Origin: Hydractinia symbiolongicarpus
Lineage: Eukaryota > Cnidaria > Hydrozoa > Anthoathecata > Hydractiniidae
Length of the DNA: 64,000 bases
NCBI RefSeq assembly: GCF_029227915.1
Contig: NC_079878.1
Location: forward strand, 19,778,001-19,842,000
Reading direction: 5' to 3'
Positions 20,228-31,400 of this stretch are shown one piece after another (within the stretch, counting starts at the first letter, position 1; each line of letters opens with the position of its first letter). Made by a program: the position numbers and the translations under genes. A model generated the notes under the pieces. It saw nothing but the letters and a program-made list of their open reading frames with translations. It ran no database searches and had not been told where the DNA came from.

Positions 20228-23011
20228 ATGTCCGTTTTGCAACTTCCAGCCATACCACCCTTTGACCCAAATGGAGAACCGACTTCAGTTGGTCAACGAT
20301 GGACGAAATGGCAGACCAGTCTTAAATACTACATACTAGCAAGTGGAGTTAGGGATGATGAAAGAAAGAGGGCAATTTTACTCCACATGATTGGACCTAA
20401 TTGCCAGGAAATATTTGAAACTTTCTCTGATCCTGGAACAACATTTGAAGAAGCCCTCCATAAATTTGATGAACATTTTTCAGTCAAAAAGAACATACCT
20501 TTCGAAAGGCATAAATTTCACCAAGCCTCACAACAAGTAGGGGAAAGTACGGATCAATTCATTACCCGTCTACGACAACTTTCCTTATATTGTGAATATG
20601 GATCAGAAACTGACAATGAAATCCGAGACATGGTCATAGCAAAAACATCGAATATTAAATTCCGCAAACGTTTACTTATGGAAACTGATTTGAATCTCCA
20701 GAAAACACAGGACCTTGGACGACTTTTTGAATCTGCAGAACACCAAAACAAAGAAATAGCTAATGGTAAACAAACAACAATAACTTCGAGAAAAAGAGGG
20801 ATTGTAATATATTTTACTAGGTATATATCGGATGCCGTGAAACATGACACTGAAGAAGAAAGCTCTGAACAAATCAACAAACTACATGGGCGTAGACCAC
20901 CTCATCGTAGCCATAGGAAACACAATGCACCACCACATCGGAACAACCCAACCAAATCATTCAACAAACCAGAATGTGGTCGCTGTGGTATGAAGAACCA
21001 CAAAAGTCATGAATGTCGGAGATCAAGAGATAAAACATGTAACAAATGTGGTATTAAAGGACATTTTGCAAAAATGTGCCGCACCAAAAATAAACAGCAA
21101 GTTCATCAAACCAACCATGAAAACTCTGATGACGAAGATGAGGATATCTACCTATACAAGATGAACACTACGAAGTCAAATAACTTCCCCGTTCTAGTAA
21201 ACAATAGCGAAATGACTGCTATCATTGATTCTGGAAGCACAACAAATATCATCGATTTTCGAACCTATAAACGCTTATTCAGCAACATCCAGCTTCAGAA
21301 ATCCAATGCCCGAATCTACCCATACAATGCTACTAAGAAGCTCCCAATCACTGGTACCTTCAAAGCTACAGTTGCAGCAAATCACCATAAAATACTAGCA
21401 AAATTCTACGTAATACCTGGTCAAGGAGGCAATTTACTTGGTCACAAAACAGCTGAGCAGCTAGATCTATTACGAATTGGACCAGCTACAACACCCATCA
21501 ACCATAGAACATTCCAGTTAGGTAGCAGAAGTCTGTCAAAAGGCATACCAGTATCAACAGAACAAGTCCTCAACAAAAACAACAAGGTATTCAAAGGAAT
21601 GGGAAAACTTAACAACTTCAAACAGAAACTCCATATTGATCCAGATGTCACCCCCATCCAGCAACCAACTAGGAGACTGCCGTTTCACACCAGAAAGAAA
21701 GTTGAAGCAGAGCTCGATAGACTGCTGAAATTAGATATCATTGAGCCAGTTAATGGACCAACTTCGTGGGTTTCACCAATTGTCGCAGTACCTAAGAAAA
21801 ATGGCAAAATTAGATTGTGTGTGGACATGCGCAGAGCAAACACTGCCATTATCAGAGAGAAGCATCCTATTCCAAAACTGGAAGAAATCCTACCATTATT
21901 AAATGGAGCCACTGTCTTCTCAAAAATTGACCTGCGAGAAGGCTACCATCAAATTGAGTTAGCCGAAGAAAGCAGAAACATTACTGCCTTCATTACCCAT
22001 AAAGGAATTTTCAGATACAAGCGTCTCATATATGGTATTTCAAGTGCCTTTGAACATTTTCAGAAAAATATTGAAATGGTAATTGCTGATTGTGAAGGGG
22101 CAAAGAACATCTCTGATGATATTTTTATCTGGGGAAAAACACAAGCTGAGCATGACCGCAATCTCGATAAGGTTCTTCGTAATCTTTCTGAGAATGGCCT
22201 GCGTGTCAACCCAGAAAAATGTGAGTTTAGCAAGAATAAAATTTTATTTAGTGGATATACTCTCACAACAGATGGCATATCTCCAGACCCTTCCAAAGTC
22301 ACTGCAGTCAACAAATTCAAAACACCAACAACATCGACAGAAGTCAGATCCTTTCTTGGTCTAGTAAATTATTGCAGTCAGTTCATCAAAGACTACAGTA
22401 CATTATCAGCTCCACTGAGGAAACTCACCAAGAAAAATACACCATTCATATGGACAGATGATCTTCCTGACGTTAGTCAACTTGTGAAAAGCAACAGTGA
22501 ATTGGATATAGAAGTAAACAAGAATGATGAAAAGCACAAACAGAAATCCAAGGAAAACACCGACCAGAACCGCAAGGCAAAAACTGTCACTTTTGAAGTC
22601 GGACAAAAGGTATTGTTGAAAAATCTTACCGACAACAAAAACAAACTTTCACCGCCCTGGTTAAAGGAAGTCTTCACCATCATTAAAGTATACAAACGAA
22701 GCATCATGGTTCGAAACAAGGAAGGAAAAACGTTTCTACGAGCAAACGGACACGCGAAACTGTATAGATCTGCGAAGGGTAAGCAATCGAGTGTTTCTAA
22801 CGCGCGAAACAGGGCAGACCCTTGTACCTGCTCAAGCAATGCGAATTTTGATGAGAACCAACAATCTAAACCGAATGATGGCCATAACAAAGAAGAAGAT
22901 CTATACGAAAAGAAAAACCACAAGAACGGTGCAAAAACCTACCCGAAACGACAAAGAAAAACTACAGAGCGTTACGTCATCATCAATCCGAAGCGCAAGA
23001 AGAAGACTTAG
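20228..23011 (+). CDS. Gypsy gag-protease-reverse transcriptase polyprotein with in-frame loss of RNase H/integrase
   Basis: The start chosen is ATG at 20228 (MSVLQLPAIPPFDPNGEP), giving 927 residues; the frame is open further upstream without an ATG. In order it encodes a gag region, two CCHC zinc knuckles (C-G-R-C-G-M-K-N-H-K-S-H-E-C and C-N-K-C-G-I-K-G-H-F-A-K-M-C), a protease with A-I-I-D-S-G-S-T, and a reverse transcriptase. The RT has P-K-K-N-G-K-I-R-L-C-V-D, F-S-K-I-D-L-R-E-G-Y-H and N-I-S-D-D-I-F-I, where ISDD replaces the usual YxDD, as seen in related elements. After T-P-F-I-W-T-D-D the frame jumps straight to a post-integrase tail (VGQKVLLKN, LSPPWLKEVF, RNKEGKTFLRANG). RNase H and integrase are therefore lost by an in-frame deletion. 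A 66-bp copy of the element's own 3' end lies in frame within gag (20775-20840). Confidence 0.9.
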   Translation: MSVLQLPAIPPFDPNGEPTSVGQRWTKWQTSLKYYILASGVRDDERKRAILLHMIGPNCQEIFETFSDPGTTFEEALHKFDEHFSVKKNIPFERHKFHQASQQVGESTDQFITRLRQLSLYCEYGSETDNEIRDMVIAKTSNIKFRKRLLMETDLNLQKTQDLGRLFESAEHQNKEIANGKQTTITSRKRGIVIYFTRYISDAVKHDTEEESSEQINKLHGRRPPHRSHRKHNAPPHRNNPTKSFNKPECGRCGMKNHKSHECRRSRDKTCNKCGIKGHFAKMCRTKNKQQVHQTNHENSDDEDEDIYLYKMNTTKSNNFPVLVNNSEMTAIIDSGSTTNIIDFRTYKRLFSNIQLQKSNARIYPYNATKKLPITGTFKATVAANHHKILAKFYVIPGQGGNLLGHKTAEQLDLLRIGPATTPINHRTFQLGSRSLSKGIPVSTEQVLNKNNKVFKGMGKLNNFKQKLHIDPDVTPIQQPTRRLPFHTRKKVEAELDRLLKLDIIEPVNGPTSWVSPIVAVPKKNGKIRLCVDMRRANTAIIREKHPIPKLEEILPLLNGATVFSKIDLREGYHQIELAEESRNITAFITHKGIFRYKRLIYGISSAFEHFQKNIEMVIADCEGAKNISDDIFIWGKTQAEHDRNLDKVLRNLSENGLRVNPEKCEFSKNKILFSGYTLTTDGISPDPSKVTAVNKFKTPTTSTEVRSFLGLVNYCSQFIKDYSTLSAPLRKLTKKNTPFIWTDDLPDVSQLVKSNSELDIEVNKNDEKHKQKSKENTDQNRKAKTVTFEVGQKVLLKNLTDNKNKLSPPWLKEVFTIIKVYKRSIMVRNKEGKTFLRANGHAKLYRSAKGKQSSVSNARNRADPCTCSSNANFDENQQSKPNDGHNKEEDLYEKKNHKNGAKTYPKRQRKTTERYVIINPKRKKKT

Positions 23012-23246
23012 AGAAAAAATAAGAACGATAACAAGATAATGATAACAAGAACGATAATGATAAACGATGTATATATATAGCAGACGAACGATACGATGTA
23101 TATAGTAAAAGACCGATGTGTATAGCTGAAGAACAAAAACGTTTTATGTACGTGCAGAGGAACTGAGTTGAAAAGCAAATATGTGAACATGTTATAAAAC
23201 AAACAATCAAGAAATCAACAACAATAACTTCGAGAAAAAGAGGGAT
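23012..23246 (+). other. Gypsy 3' untranslated region with polypurine tract
   Basis: AT-rich tail with tandem GATAACAAGA and CGATGTATATA motifs, ending in the purine tract next to the truncated LTR. Confidence 0.6.
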
Positions 23247-23277
23247 TGTAATATATTTTACTAGGTATATATCGGAT

Positions 23278-23503
23278 GCCGAGCATTTTTCACGCTAATA
23301 AAAATAGACCAATTAAAATGCATCTCAAGAGTTTTCGAAGAAACATCAATACGAAGCTTCGAGATTCACTATTTGTTTCTCTGTCTTTAACAAAATTAAG
23401 TTTTTTCTTCTAAGTAAAACCTATATCTCACAGCAGCCGTGTTTGGTTACATTTACTTTCACGCTTCCAATCCAATGGTTGGAATTGAAATAAAGAGTAT
23501 CTC
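23278..23503. repeat. Duplicated segment A, copy 2
   Basis: Matches 17921-18150 nearly perfectly. It resumes the host sequence cut by the Gypsy insertion. Confidence 0.9.
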
Positions 23504-24757
23504 TCGATCAGCGGAAAACATCCGCTCACCCGTTCACATTTCGTTGAATTAAGATCAGCCCTCAAAGTAAATGATCCGCCGCTTATTAAACAAGTATTAA
23601 GTCTAACTGTTAGTACATTCCATTGTTTCAGATAGGTGTGATATTTTTTGGAATACAATGGAGAAACTTCTCTTTAGGTCTTTTTTTACTTTAACTTCCA
23701 GAGTTGTTTTTCATATAGCGTTTGAAGAAGATTGACAAAAACAAATACCTTTGTAGAAGTTAGATGGCATAAGATTTCTTCGAGAATTTAAAAAATGTTG
23801 CTGCTAGCGTTATATTTGACGAAAGCGTTATAACCGTTGAAACCGACAGTTGGATACTGGATCCCGAGAAATGGTACTTCAACTAAACATCGAATATCTT
23901 TATTTTGTTATATCCGACCCAGCGATACGTAGCCATCTAATGGAATATTGGTGCTACTTCCTAGTGTGATAATGGATTAAGCATTGACTTCCAATTACAT
24001 CAACTACTTGCATTTTCCCTGTAATGCTTGTTAGATTGTTATTGTAGCTGCTGCCCTGACAATAACAACAGAATCTTCAAAGTATTTGATTTCACTATGT
24101 TATTCACCAAAAAGTTGTTTTACGAAACGAACTGATAAATTATTACAGAACGCATCAGCACAGCATGTAATACAAAGTCGGGCGGTATTGCAAAATAAGT
24201 TACAAAACGCGGTACAACAAAGTGCGCTCCTGAAATGTTCCTTATTTTTGATCATTTACGACCCCATTCTTGGTATGACGCTTCCCCTTTCTTTAATCCC
24301 AACCCTTCTAAGAAAACAAACAAACAATGCTATTAAAGGAAAATACTTTGATCAAAAGAATAAGGTGTTACCCTAACGAAACTCTCGCGGTTATTATTCT
24401 TACACATCTAGTCATTTTAACCTTAACTATGTCGAAGTGGCACGTCCCCAGAAAGATTGCTTAAAAAGTGTTTTAAAGAAGAAAATGCAAATAAACACCC
24501 TATTTTTTGTATCCTAACCAGCCTGCGTGTCTGTTTTTACTTTTTACTTGGTAGCTTGGTTCCCCTTGTCTCTTCGCCCCTGAGCCGTTATTAATGAGTG
24601 GCTCCTTCACCGCTAATAAAAAGGTGCCCTGAGGGAGTTGTTGCCCTGGGTGGTAAGTTAGACGAGTGTTTCCATGTTCAAGTTGCACGCACATATTTTC
24701 AGTTACCATGGCATCTGTGAATGCAACTTAAACATGAACAGTAGTACATCATATTAG
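23504..24757. other. Segment B, present only in copy 2
   Basis: A 1.25-kb stretch missing from copy 1. It has a 69-codon minus-strand ORF (24500-24709) with a plausible amino-acid composition (QLEHGNTRLTYHPGQQLPQG) but no recognised family. It was either deleted from copy 1 or inserted in copy 2. Confidence 0.4.
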
Positions 24758-25197
24758 CACCTTCGCTGTAACCTCGTTCCCAAGAACTTTAACTCTTCTT
24801 TATTTTATATACTCAGTTAACAAACATATGTTAACGAAGTGGGTTTGTAAAAAAAACAAACACATAAACCATTTTTTTCATTTTTCACAGTAACTCGCAT
24901 TTTTGCCAGAAGGGAACAAAAGAATCGTTTTAGGTATGAGCGAGGTCACTTTATTAGTTTCCTGTTTTTAAATTTTAGTTCATTTGAAAAAAACGTTCTC
25001 TGTGCGGTATGAATGCTTTTAAAATTTTAAATCATTTATTTAGCCAAGGGATATGAGAGATAAATAATTAGGCAAGTGTAGATATATGTTATACATTCAA
25101 AAAATGCTCTGTTAAACTAATTTCAAGAGTTAACAAAAGCGAAAATGAAAGAAGGCAAAAAATGATTTTACGTGCAAGTGTCAATAGCAGTTTGGTA
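24758..25197. repeat. Duplicated segment C, copy 2
   Basis: Matches about 18152-18594 with very few differences. The match ends at GGTAA, where copy 1 jumps to the second 1,251-bp unit. Confidence 0.9.
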
Positions 25198-25489
25198 AAG
25201 TTTTTATAGTTCGTGATATTTTGAAGACAGACTTTTTTTGTTTTTATTAACTTGACACTTGACACTTTTATTTTGCAACGTTCACTTAGTTGCATATTTC
25301 TTTATATATTAGAAAGCGATTTGGAGAAAGTGCAGTATTTATCTGTTCAATCGTATTTGGATTTAAAAACAAGTTTAAAGCTATTTTGCGATGCTTGTAA
25401 TTTGAGTGTTTTTATAACAGCGATTGTATTATGTGTTTTGTTTTTTGCAGTAGTGGTGAACTTGAATAAAATTGTATAATACGTGCTGG

Positions 25490-28400
25490 ATTTTTTTTCA
25501 CTCTGGATCACTTCATTTACCAGTTACAGCCTGGTGCAATTGAGTTGAACAGGTTTATGCTAAGCAGATACAGGTAAGTACAATATTCCACATCGATGTA
25601 GCGATTGGTATTGCAGGAAATTGTCGAAAGGAATAACATTAATATTTTTTAAATAAAGAAACAAAAAAACATTATAGATTTCTATATGTAATATTTACTA
25701 ATGTTTTAATAACATGTTAAGGTAAACCAACACAATCAACGACATCATGTTTTATTTATAAAAAAAAACACATCCATAAGGAGGTATTTATCACTCGCAT
25801 TGTTTTTAAAAACCAAACTAAATATTGGGATTGTCAAAAAAGAAAGAGAGAGAAAGAATAATTGACTTCATGTGATATAGTTATTAAAAGATTAATACTT
25901 ATGCGTTGCAGCTTTTTTTAGGTAGCGGTCTGTTTTTTATATACCGGGCTCGGGCACAAAAAAGAAAATTGTTGTTGAAAAGGGTGCAGTGGTTCTTTCA
26001 CATTAAAAAGTAATGAAAAATGTGCAGTGTTGTAAAAAAGTGAATATTGAAATAAAGAATATACAGCCTTTTGAAAGATAATACGATTAACATGAAAGAA
26101 CATGAAATACTTTTGTCACGTCGATACTCAAAAAACTCAAGTGTAGGATTTCTATTTAGTAATAATTCACAAAAAGTGGTCAAAAAGAGGGCTTTTCATG
26201 CCCAACTTGAAATAAGATGAAACAAAACATTTGTAAAAAAAAAAACACATCATCATAGAAAAAACCTATTTCATGCCACTAGTTACAGCAACAAATTAAA
26301 GAACTAACTAAAACATTTAGTAAAAACAACCCAAAAAATTTGTGTGGTCGTTTTTGTTTCTCTTTAAGGTAATAATTTGTTTTAACCAGGTTCACCACCT
26401 ACGCCAACGGAATATGGGCAATAAATGCGGAAAACAAGACAAGTATGCCGTCGACAACTCAGTTGAGACAATAAAAGATTATTGCAGAGAACTACCATTC
26501 TTGAAATTCTTTGGTCAAACCAATATGGAAGGTGAGGTAAGTTGTTAGCCTTCGAAGTGTTGCATTTGATTAGTTACAAGAATGAAATAACAGAACAGTT
26601 GAAACGGGGTAGTATGGTTTGTGTATATATACTTGAGGTGGTAGCTTGCACTTTGTCGCGAGCAAAAATTAGATGCATCGATAACATTGTGTTCATTTAA
26701 ACTTCTAAAGATGTAAAGAGAAATCTTTGGATCGCAGAAAATTAATGTTTGACGTTGACGTGATTTTTTGACATGTTAATTTCTAATTCGCTTTGCTTAA
26801 ACGAAATTAACCTTATTTATTTTCCCATAGCCAGACCTGACAGAATAAAAACAAGTTGTTTGAGAAGAGGAGTCATCTTACCTTGTACTCAAAAGTAGGG
26901 GTTGTTGGTCGTATTACTTATCGTATTAAAACCTTCTATCTTAGAAACTAAGAATTTCATATCATATTAAAAACCTAATGCTTTTGAGACTGAAAGTAAG
27001 GAGTTGAGATCATCTTGCACGTATCCATCTTTGGCTGATTCCGATTTCAAACGCCCATGTCGTTTGAATAGCTTGTCTGCTACTCCGCCATTTGCAGCCG
27101 CTGTTGCACAACCGGATCTAAGGCTATGTAGGCCAGCTTTTTCCTTTTCTCAGAGTTTTATTCAGGTTAGATTTTTGTCACAGTAACTGCTCTAAAAATA
27201 AACTCCTCTGAACTCTCGTCCGTTAATTTTGTAAGTTCTAAGTACACTTTTAGATTTTTGACTGGACATAATTCGTTTCCCGTTTTGCTAATAAAAATCC
27301 AATTTCCTTCTCTGTACACGTCAGTTTTGGACTTTTCTATGAACAGTTTCATGTAAGATTCACAAATTGATATATCACAACGTCTAAGACCGGCTATCTC
27401 GGAAAACCTCAGACACCCTGCAGAGCCAATTAAGCATATTGCTAATGTCGTCATATTGTAAATGTTTTTTCTCTGCGAAAGTTTTGTGTGCAATAACTTT
27501 AAATGTTCAATTGTAATAGGTTGTTTTCTATTTTTCATGGTCGAAATGATTCGTTTAGAAGCCTCAAGCATTTCAGTAACAATAGGATTTTCACATGGGT
27601 TTTCGTACCCTCCGAGAAGATGAAAAAACTTTATAGCATAATAAGCACCTTCAAATTTTTGACAAAGACCAACCGGACTGAACTCCGCTTAATATAAACA
27701 ACGCAATAGTGGTTGATTTGGCTGGCGTAACTGACACTTTAAAAGACTTAAACCAGCGTTCCCAAAGGTAGAACGACGATTGATATTTCTTCAGGGTATT
27801 CTCCTCTCTACAAGTGCTCTTAATCAAATTCCCAGTGGACCAGTACTCATACTCTGTGGTCCCAGCGGACTCATTTTGCCCTGTGGCATTTTTAGCCGAA
27901 ATCCAAATTGACGGCTAGTATTGGCGAAACGAATTTTTCGCTGTAAAGAAATACTTTTTATTTTTTCCCTGTATTACACATACTTTTGGTTCACCTAAAA
28001 CCAAAAATAAGCTGAAGGCCAATAAGGTAACACAATTACACTTTCACATTTCGAAGTTTTCATGCTTTTTAACACTTTTCCTACAAGACTTGTTGGAGGT
28101 ACTATGTAGTTGTTTTCGCTTTTCCAAACATAATTTAGCGCATTTACTCCTTCTGTATTGGAACAATAAAATTTTGAATAAAACCGACATATCTTTTTGT
28201 TGCCGTTGTCAGAAAATCTGTCAACAGTAAAAGGACCCCACAGTTGGTTCAAATTGCTCTTCTTTTACTTGCCAGTCATCGTGATCTATCATACGACTAA
28301 GAGTGTCAGCAAATCTTAAATGTTCCCTTGGAACCCAGTTTACCGATATGTCAATTCTATTTCTCCTACATATATAAAATATATTTTCAGCAATAATTTG

Positions 28401-31400
28401 AAAATCATTTTTTCGGCTTCCCGCGTTTACAATTTTTGACCCTACAAAATTATCCGTTTTCCATAGAATTTTCTGTTTATTCAAAATGCTTTTTAAAGAC
28501 TCCAGTGAGTATTCTATAGTTTTTAATTCCCTCCAAATGGAGCTTTTTTCTTGTTCTTCTTGCATTAACTGTCTAAATGCAATTCCCTGTTGACTTTCAT
28601 GCATGGCATGAGCTGCCATCCCAGTTGAGCTAGCATCGGAATTTACAACAATCGTTTTTGTAGAATTATCGTACAGTTTGCTTATGTTATATTTTGACAG
28701 ATTATTTTTCCAAAAGAATAGTTCTTTAATCGCATGGGGGGGGGGGGTACTTAGCTATATTTAGCGTAGCATCCCAGGCGAATGCCTGCTCAATGATAGA
28801 ATATAACCTTCTTGTTTTTAGTTGTGTAATTGCCCCATTACAATTTTCATAGATATAATTTTACCACACAGCTGTGAAAGTTTTCTCGTGTAAAGGTAGG
28901 CATATATATAATATTGTTTATCAAGTTTTTCGCTGAAACCATTCTTTTTTCTGGTATGTACCACTCTATTTTTTCCAAATCTACCGAGACACCTAACCAT
29001 TTTAACTGCTGTTTAGGATCCCACACTGATTATCCTGCATTTTCTACAAAACCTGACAGTTGTAAAGATTTTTGAACAAATAGGACATCTTGTTTTGCTT
29101 TTTTATAATTCTTATCAATGCCAAAACCATTGTCAATAAATATCGCAATTTTGATCATAATTTCTCTCCAATATTTTATAAAAACTCTCATTGTTTTTGT
29201 AATAATAAACGGGGCCGGAGAAAGCCCGAACGGTAATACTGTAAAAACAAAGTATCTTTCCTTTCCTCCTATGACCCATGAAAACCCCAAGAATTTCTGA
29301 TATTCTTCTGAAATATCAATGTGATGGTAGCCCTGCTTTATATCGAACTTAAAACATGTACCCTTGTGCAGTTAGAAATTCCCTTAACATCTTCCAATCC
29401 TTAAACTTAACTTTTCTTTGTAAATGTGCTGGTTTACATACCTTAAATCAAAAATTAGTCTATTTTTTCCTCCTTTGATACTGACTGAAAGGGGATTTAC
29501 AACATTTGGTGCAGAAGACACTTCCTTAATTCGACCTGTATCAAGAAGCTCTTGTACCGCTTTATTGACGAATTCCGAATTTTTTTAGCGGATTGATTAT
29601 TAGAAAAAGTTTGTTTCTGTAGTGTCGTGAAAAAGGGAATAGTATAGCCTTCCTTGATAATTTTGGGAATAGTCGTATTACAGCCGATGGTTTGCCAATA
29701 TTTTAAGTTTTCCTTAAGCCTACCCTTAACTCTAGTTCCAGCCGTATTTCTACTTAGACAAAATTTGTACGTTGCCTCATCTCTTACATTGTTATCAAAA
29801 TTTAAACACTTATCTATTGTCTTTTCTTTAGACTTGCTTACGGCCGATAACGTTTGGGCAGTCTTTCGTCCAGTGGCCAGTCTTGCCACAACCGAAGCAC
29901 ATTGATCTTGCACTTTGGAATCTGTACGCTGATTGGGAAGAATATGGTGTGTTATGGTTGCCGATACTCCCAGACGGTTGAGATGGTTCTCTTGAAAATG
30001 CAAATCTTTGTGATTGGAAATGGTTTGGCATAGGTGGACAGGATATCAGGACATTAGTTGGGTGTGCATAGGGATGAAAAGTGGAGGGTAGAAGGACTTT
30101 GGCTTTACCTTTGCTTTCTTTTTTGCCAGTGCTTTTGACTCAGTCGATTTTATCCGTTTTTCGTCATCTGAATCGCTTGCTAATTCATCAGATAAGTACT
30201 CTTCTACAGTGACCCATCCTGCTGGTGATCTATCCGCCATTTTTATTAGCTTGTTTCACTTCGTGATTTCGAGTTTTATTCCTGCTAAACGTTTTGTTGA
30301 TCTTGATACAGAACCTTCTTTGATAAGGTCGATAACATCTTCCAAATCTTCCGCTAATTTTTGGTTAAATTGGAATTGGATTTGGTTACCTTGTCTCGAC
30401 GATTCTGGTTTAGCTGAAACCTTCATGTTTTTCGGTGTACTCTGTTGTTGCAGTTTTGTTTCGAATCCTATTTCTGTTCGATAAACCTTTTGTCCAGGTA
30501 GCTTCTGATTAGGTCAAATTGTTCCATTTCGTTTAGTGTTTGCGGGGCATATTGGCTGTTAATAACAGGTTCTTCCATGTTATTATTAGAAGTTTCGTCC
30601 ATTTTTAATGCAATTGCGTGACCTTGAATACTTGAAAGCTAATCGACGTGTGATTGAATTTTCTGAAAATCCACCCTTTTGCTTAAAATCACGTGACAAC
30701 GTGATACCGAGGTTTTTACTGTAGGCCTGTTCTACACCGAAAATAAATTCTAATATTTTAAGTCATTGATGATGGAATGACAATTTTTTTGGTTATTTAA
30801 AAACGTTGAAATAACATGGGCAATTGTTCTTATTCAGAAAAATGATGTCAGCTCGACTAAAAACGTGTCGAATTTGGGATCATATTTATCCTTATTGGAC
30901 GAATTCTTGAGAGGGTTAAAGAACGTTGAAGATTTTACAGGAGAAGAGGAAAAGTTTGTTCAACTTTTAAGCTCGGTTTCAACCAAAAGAAAAAAAGAAG
31001 GTGAAACCACTAAAACGTGTTTCAAACGATTGAAAATTCAAAGCAAAAGATTTTCCACAATATACAGGAAACGTGGAGGTACGTGGTTACACTTGGTTTT
31101 TTGTTAAGTCTTTGATTCTTTTACGAAACTTTAAATTTAAAACGTATATACGGCCTGTTTTTTAATCAACACGTGGTCAGCGTCTCGAAACTTGAGACGC
31201 GATTTGTGGCTCTTAAATCAAGACCTCGACGGTTCATATTTGGTACTGTTAGATAGCTTAATTCATCCTCTTTCTGCAATATGTCCATCACTTTTATTGA
31301 CATCTTAGTCCCTAGGAGTTATGGCGGTCCAACTGTTGGGTAGCTAGTTTCTGCCAAATTTTGTGTGAATATTTGAGGGACCCATTCTAAACAACCTCAA

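Larger units (their letters stand above)
19848..23281 (+). mobile_element. Young Gypsy/Mag-like LTR retrotransposon, internally deleted, 3' LTR truncated
   Basis: The 5' LTR (about 19848-20014) runs TGTAATATATTTTACTAGGT ... CTACTACA. It is followed by AATTGGCGACGAGGATTCC, a typical post-LTR start for this group. One long gag-pol ORF follows. A purine tract (GAGAAAAAGAGGGAT) precedes a second LTR start at 23247 that stops after about 34 bases, at a GCCG shared with the host sequence. RNase H and integrase are missing. It cannot move alone, but its open frame shows it is young. Confidence 0.9.
26940..30640 (-). mobile_element. DIRS-type (tyrosine-recombinase) retrotransposon, degenerate
   Basis: It lies inside the first coding intron of the host gene, in opposite orientation. 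In order on the minus strand it has a gag region, reverse transcriptase, RNase H and tyrosine recombinase, interrupted by frameshifts and stops. This gene order with a tyrosine recombinase in place of an integrase defines DIRS-like elements. Termini were not resolved. A G-run at about 28737-28748 marks a slippage site. Confidence 0.8.

Noticed and set aside
22477-22923. 148-codon minus ORF
   Set aside because: Antisense shadow of the Gypsy polyprotein.
24500-24709. 69-codon minus ORF in segment B
   Set aside because: The composition is plausible but there is no similarity; kept only as a note in the segment B entry.
25252-25479. Plus-strand ORF with one hydrophobic segment
   Set aside because: No ATG, donor, acceptor or similarity supports it; an AT-rich chance ORF is likely.
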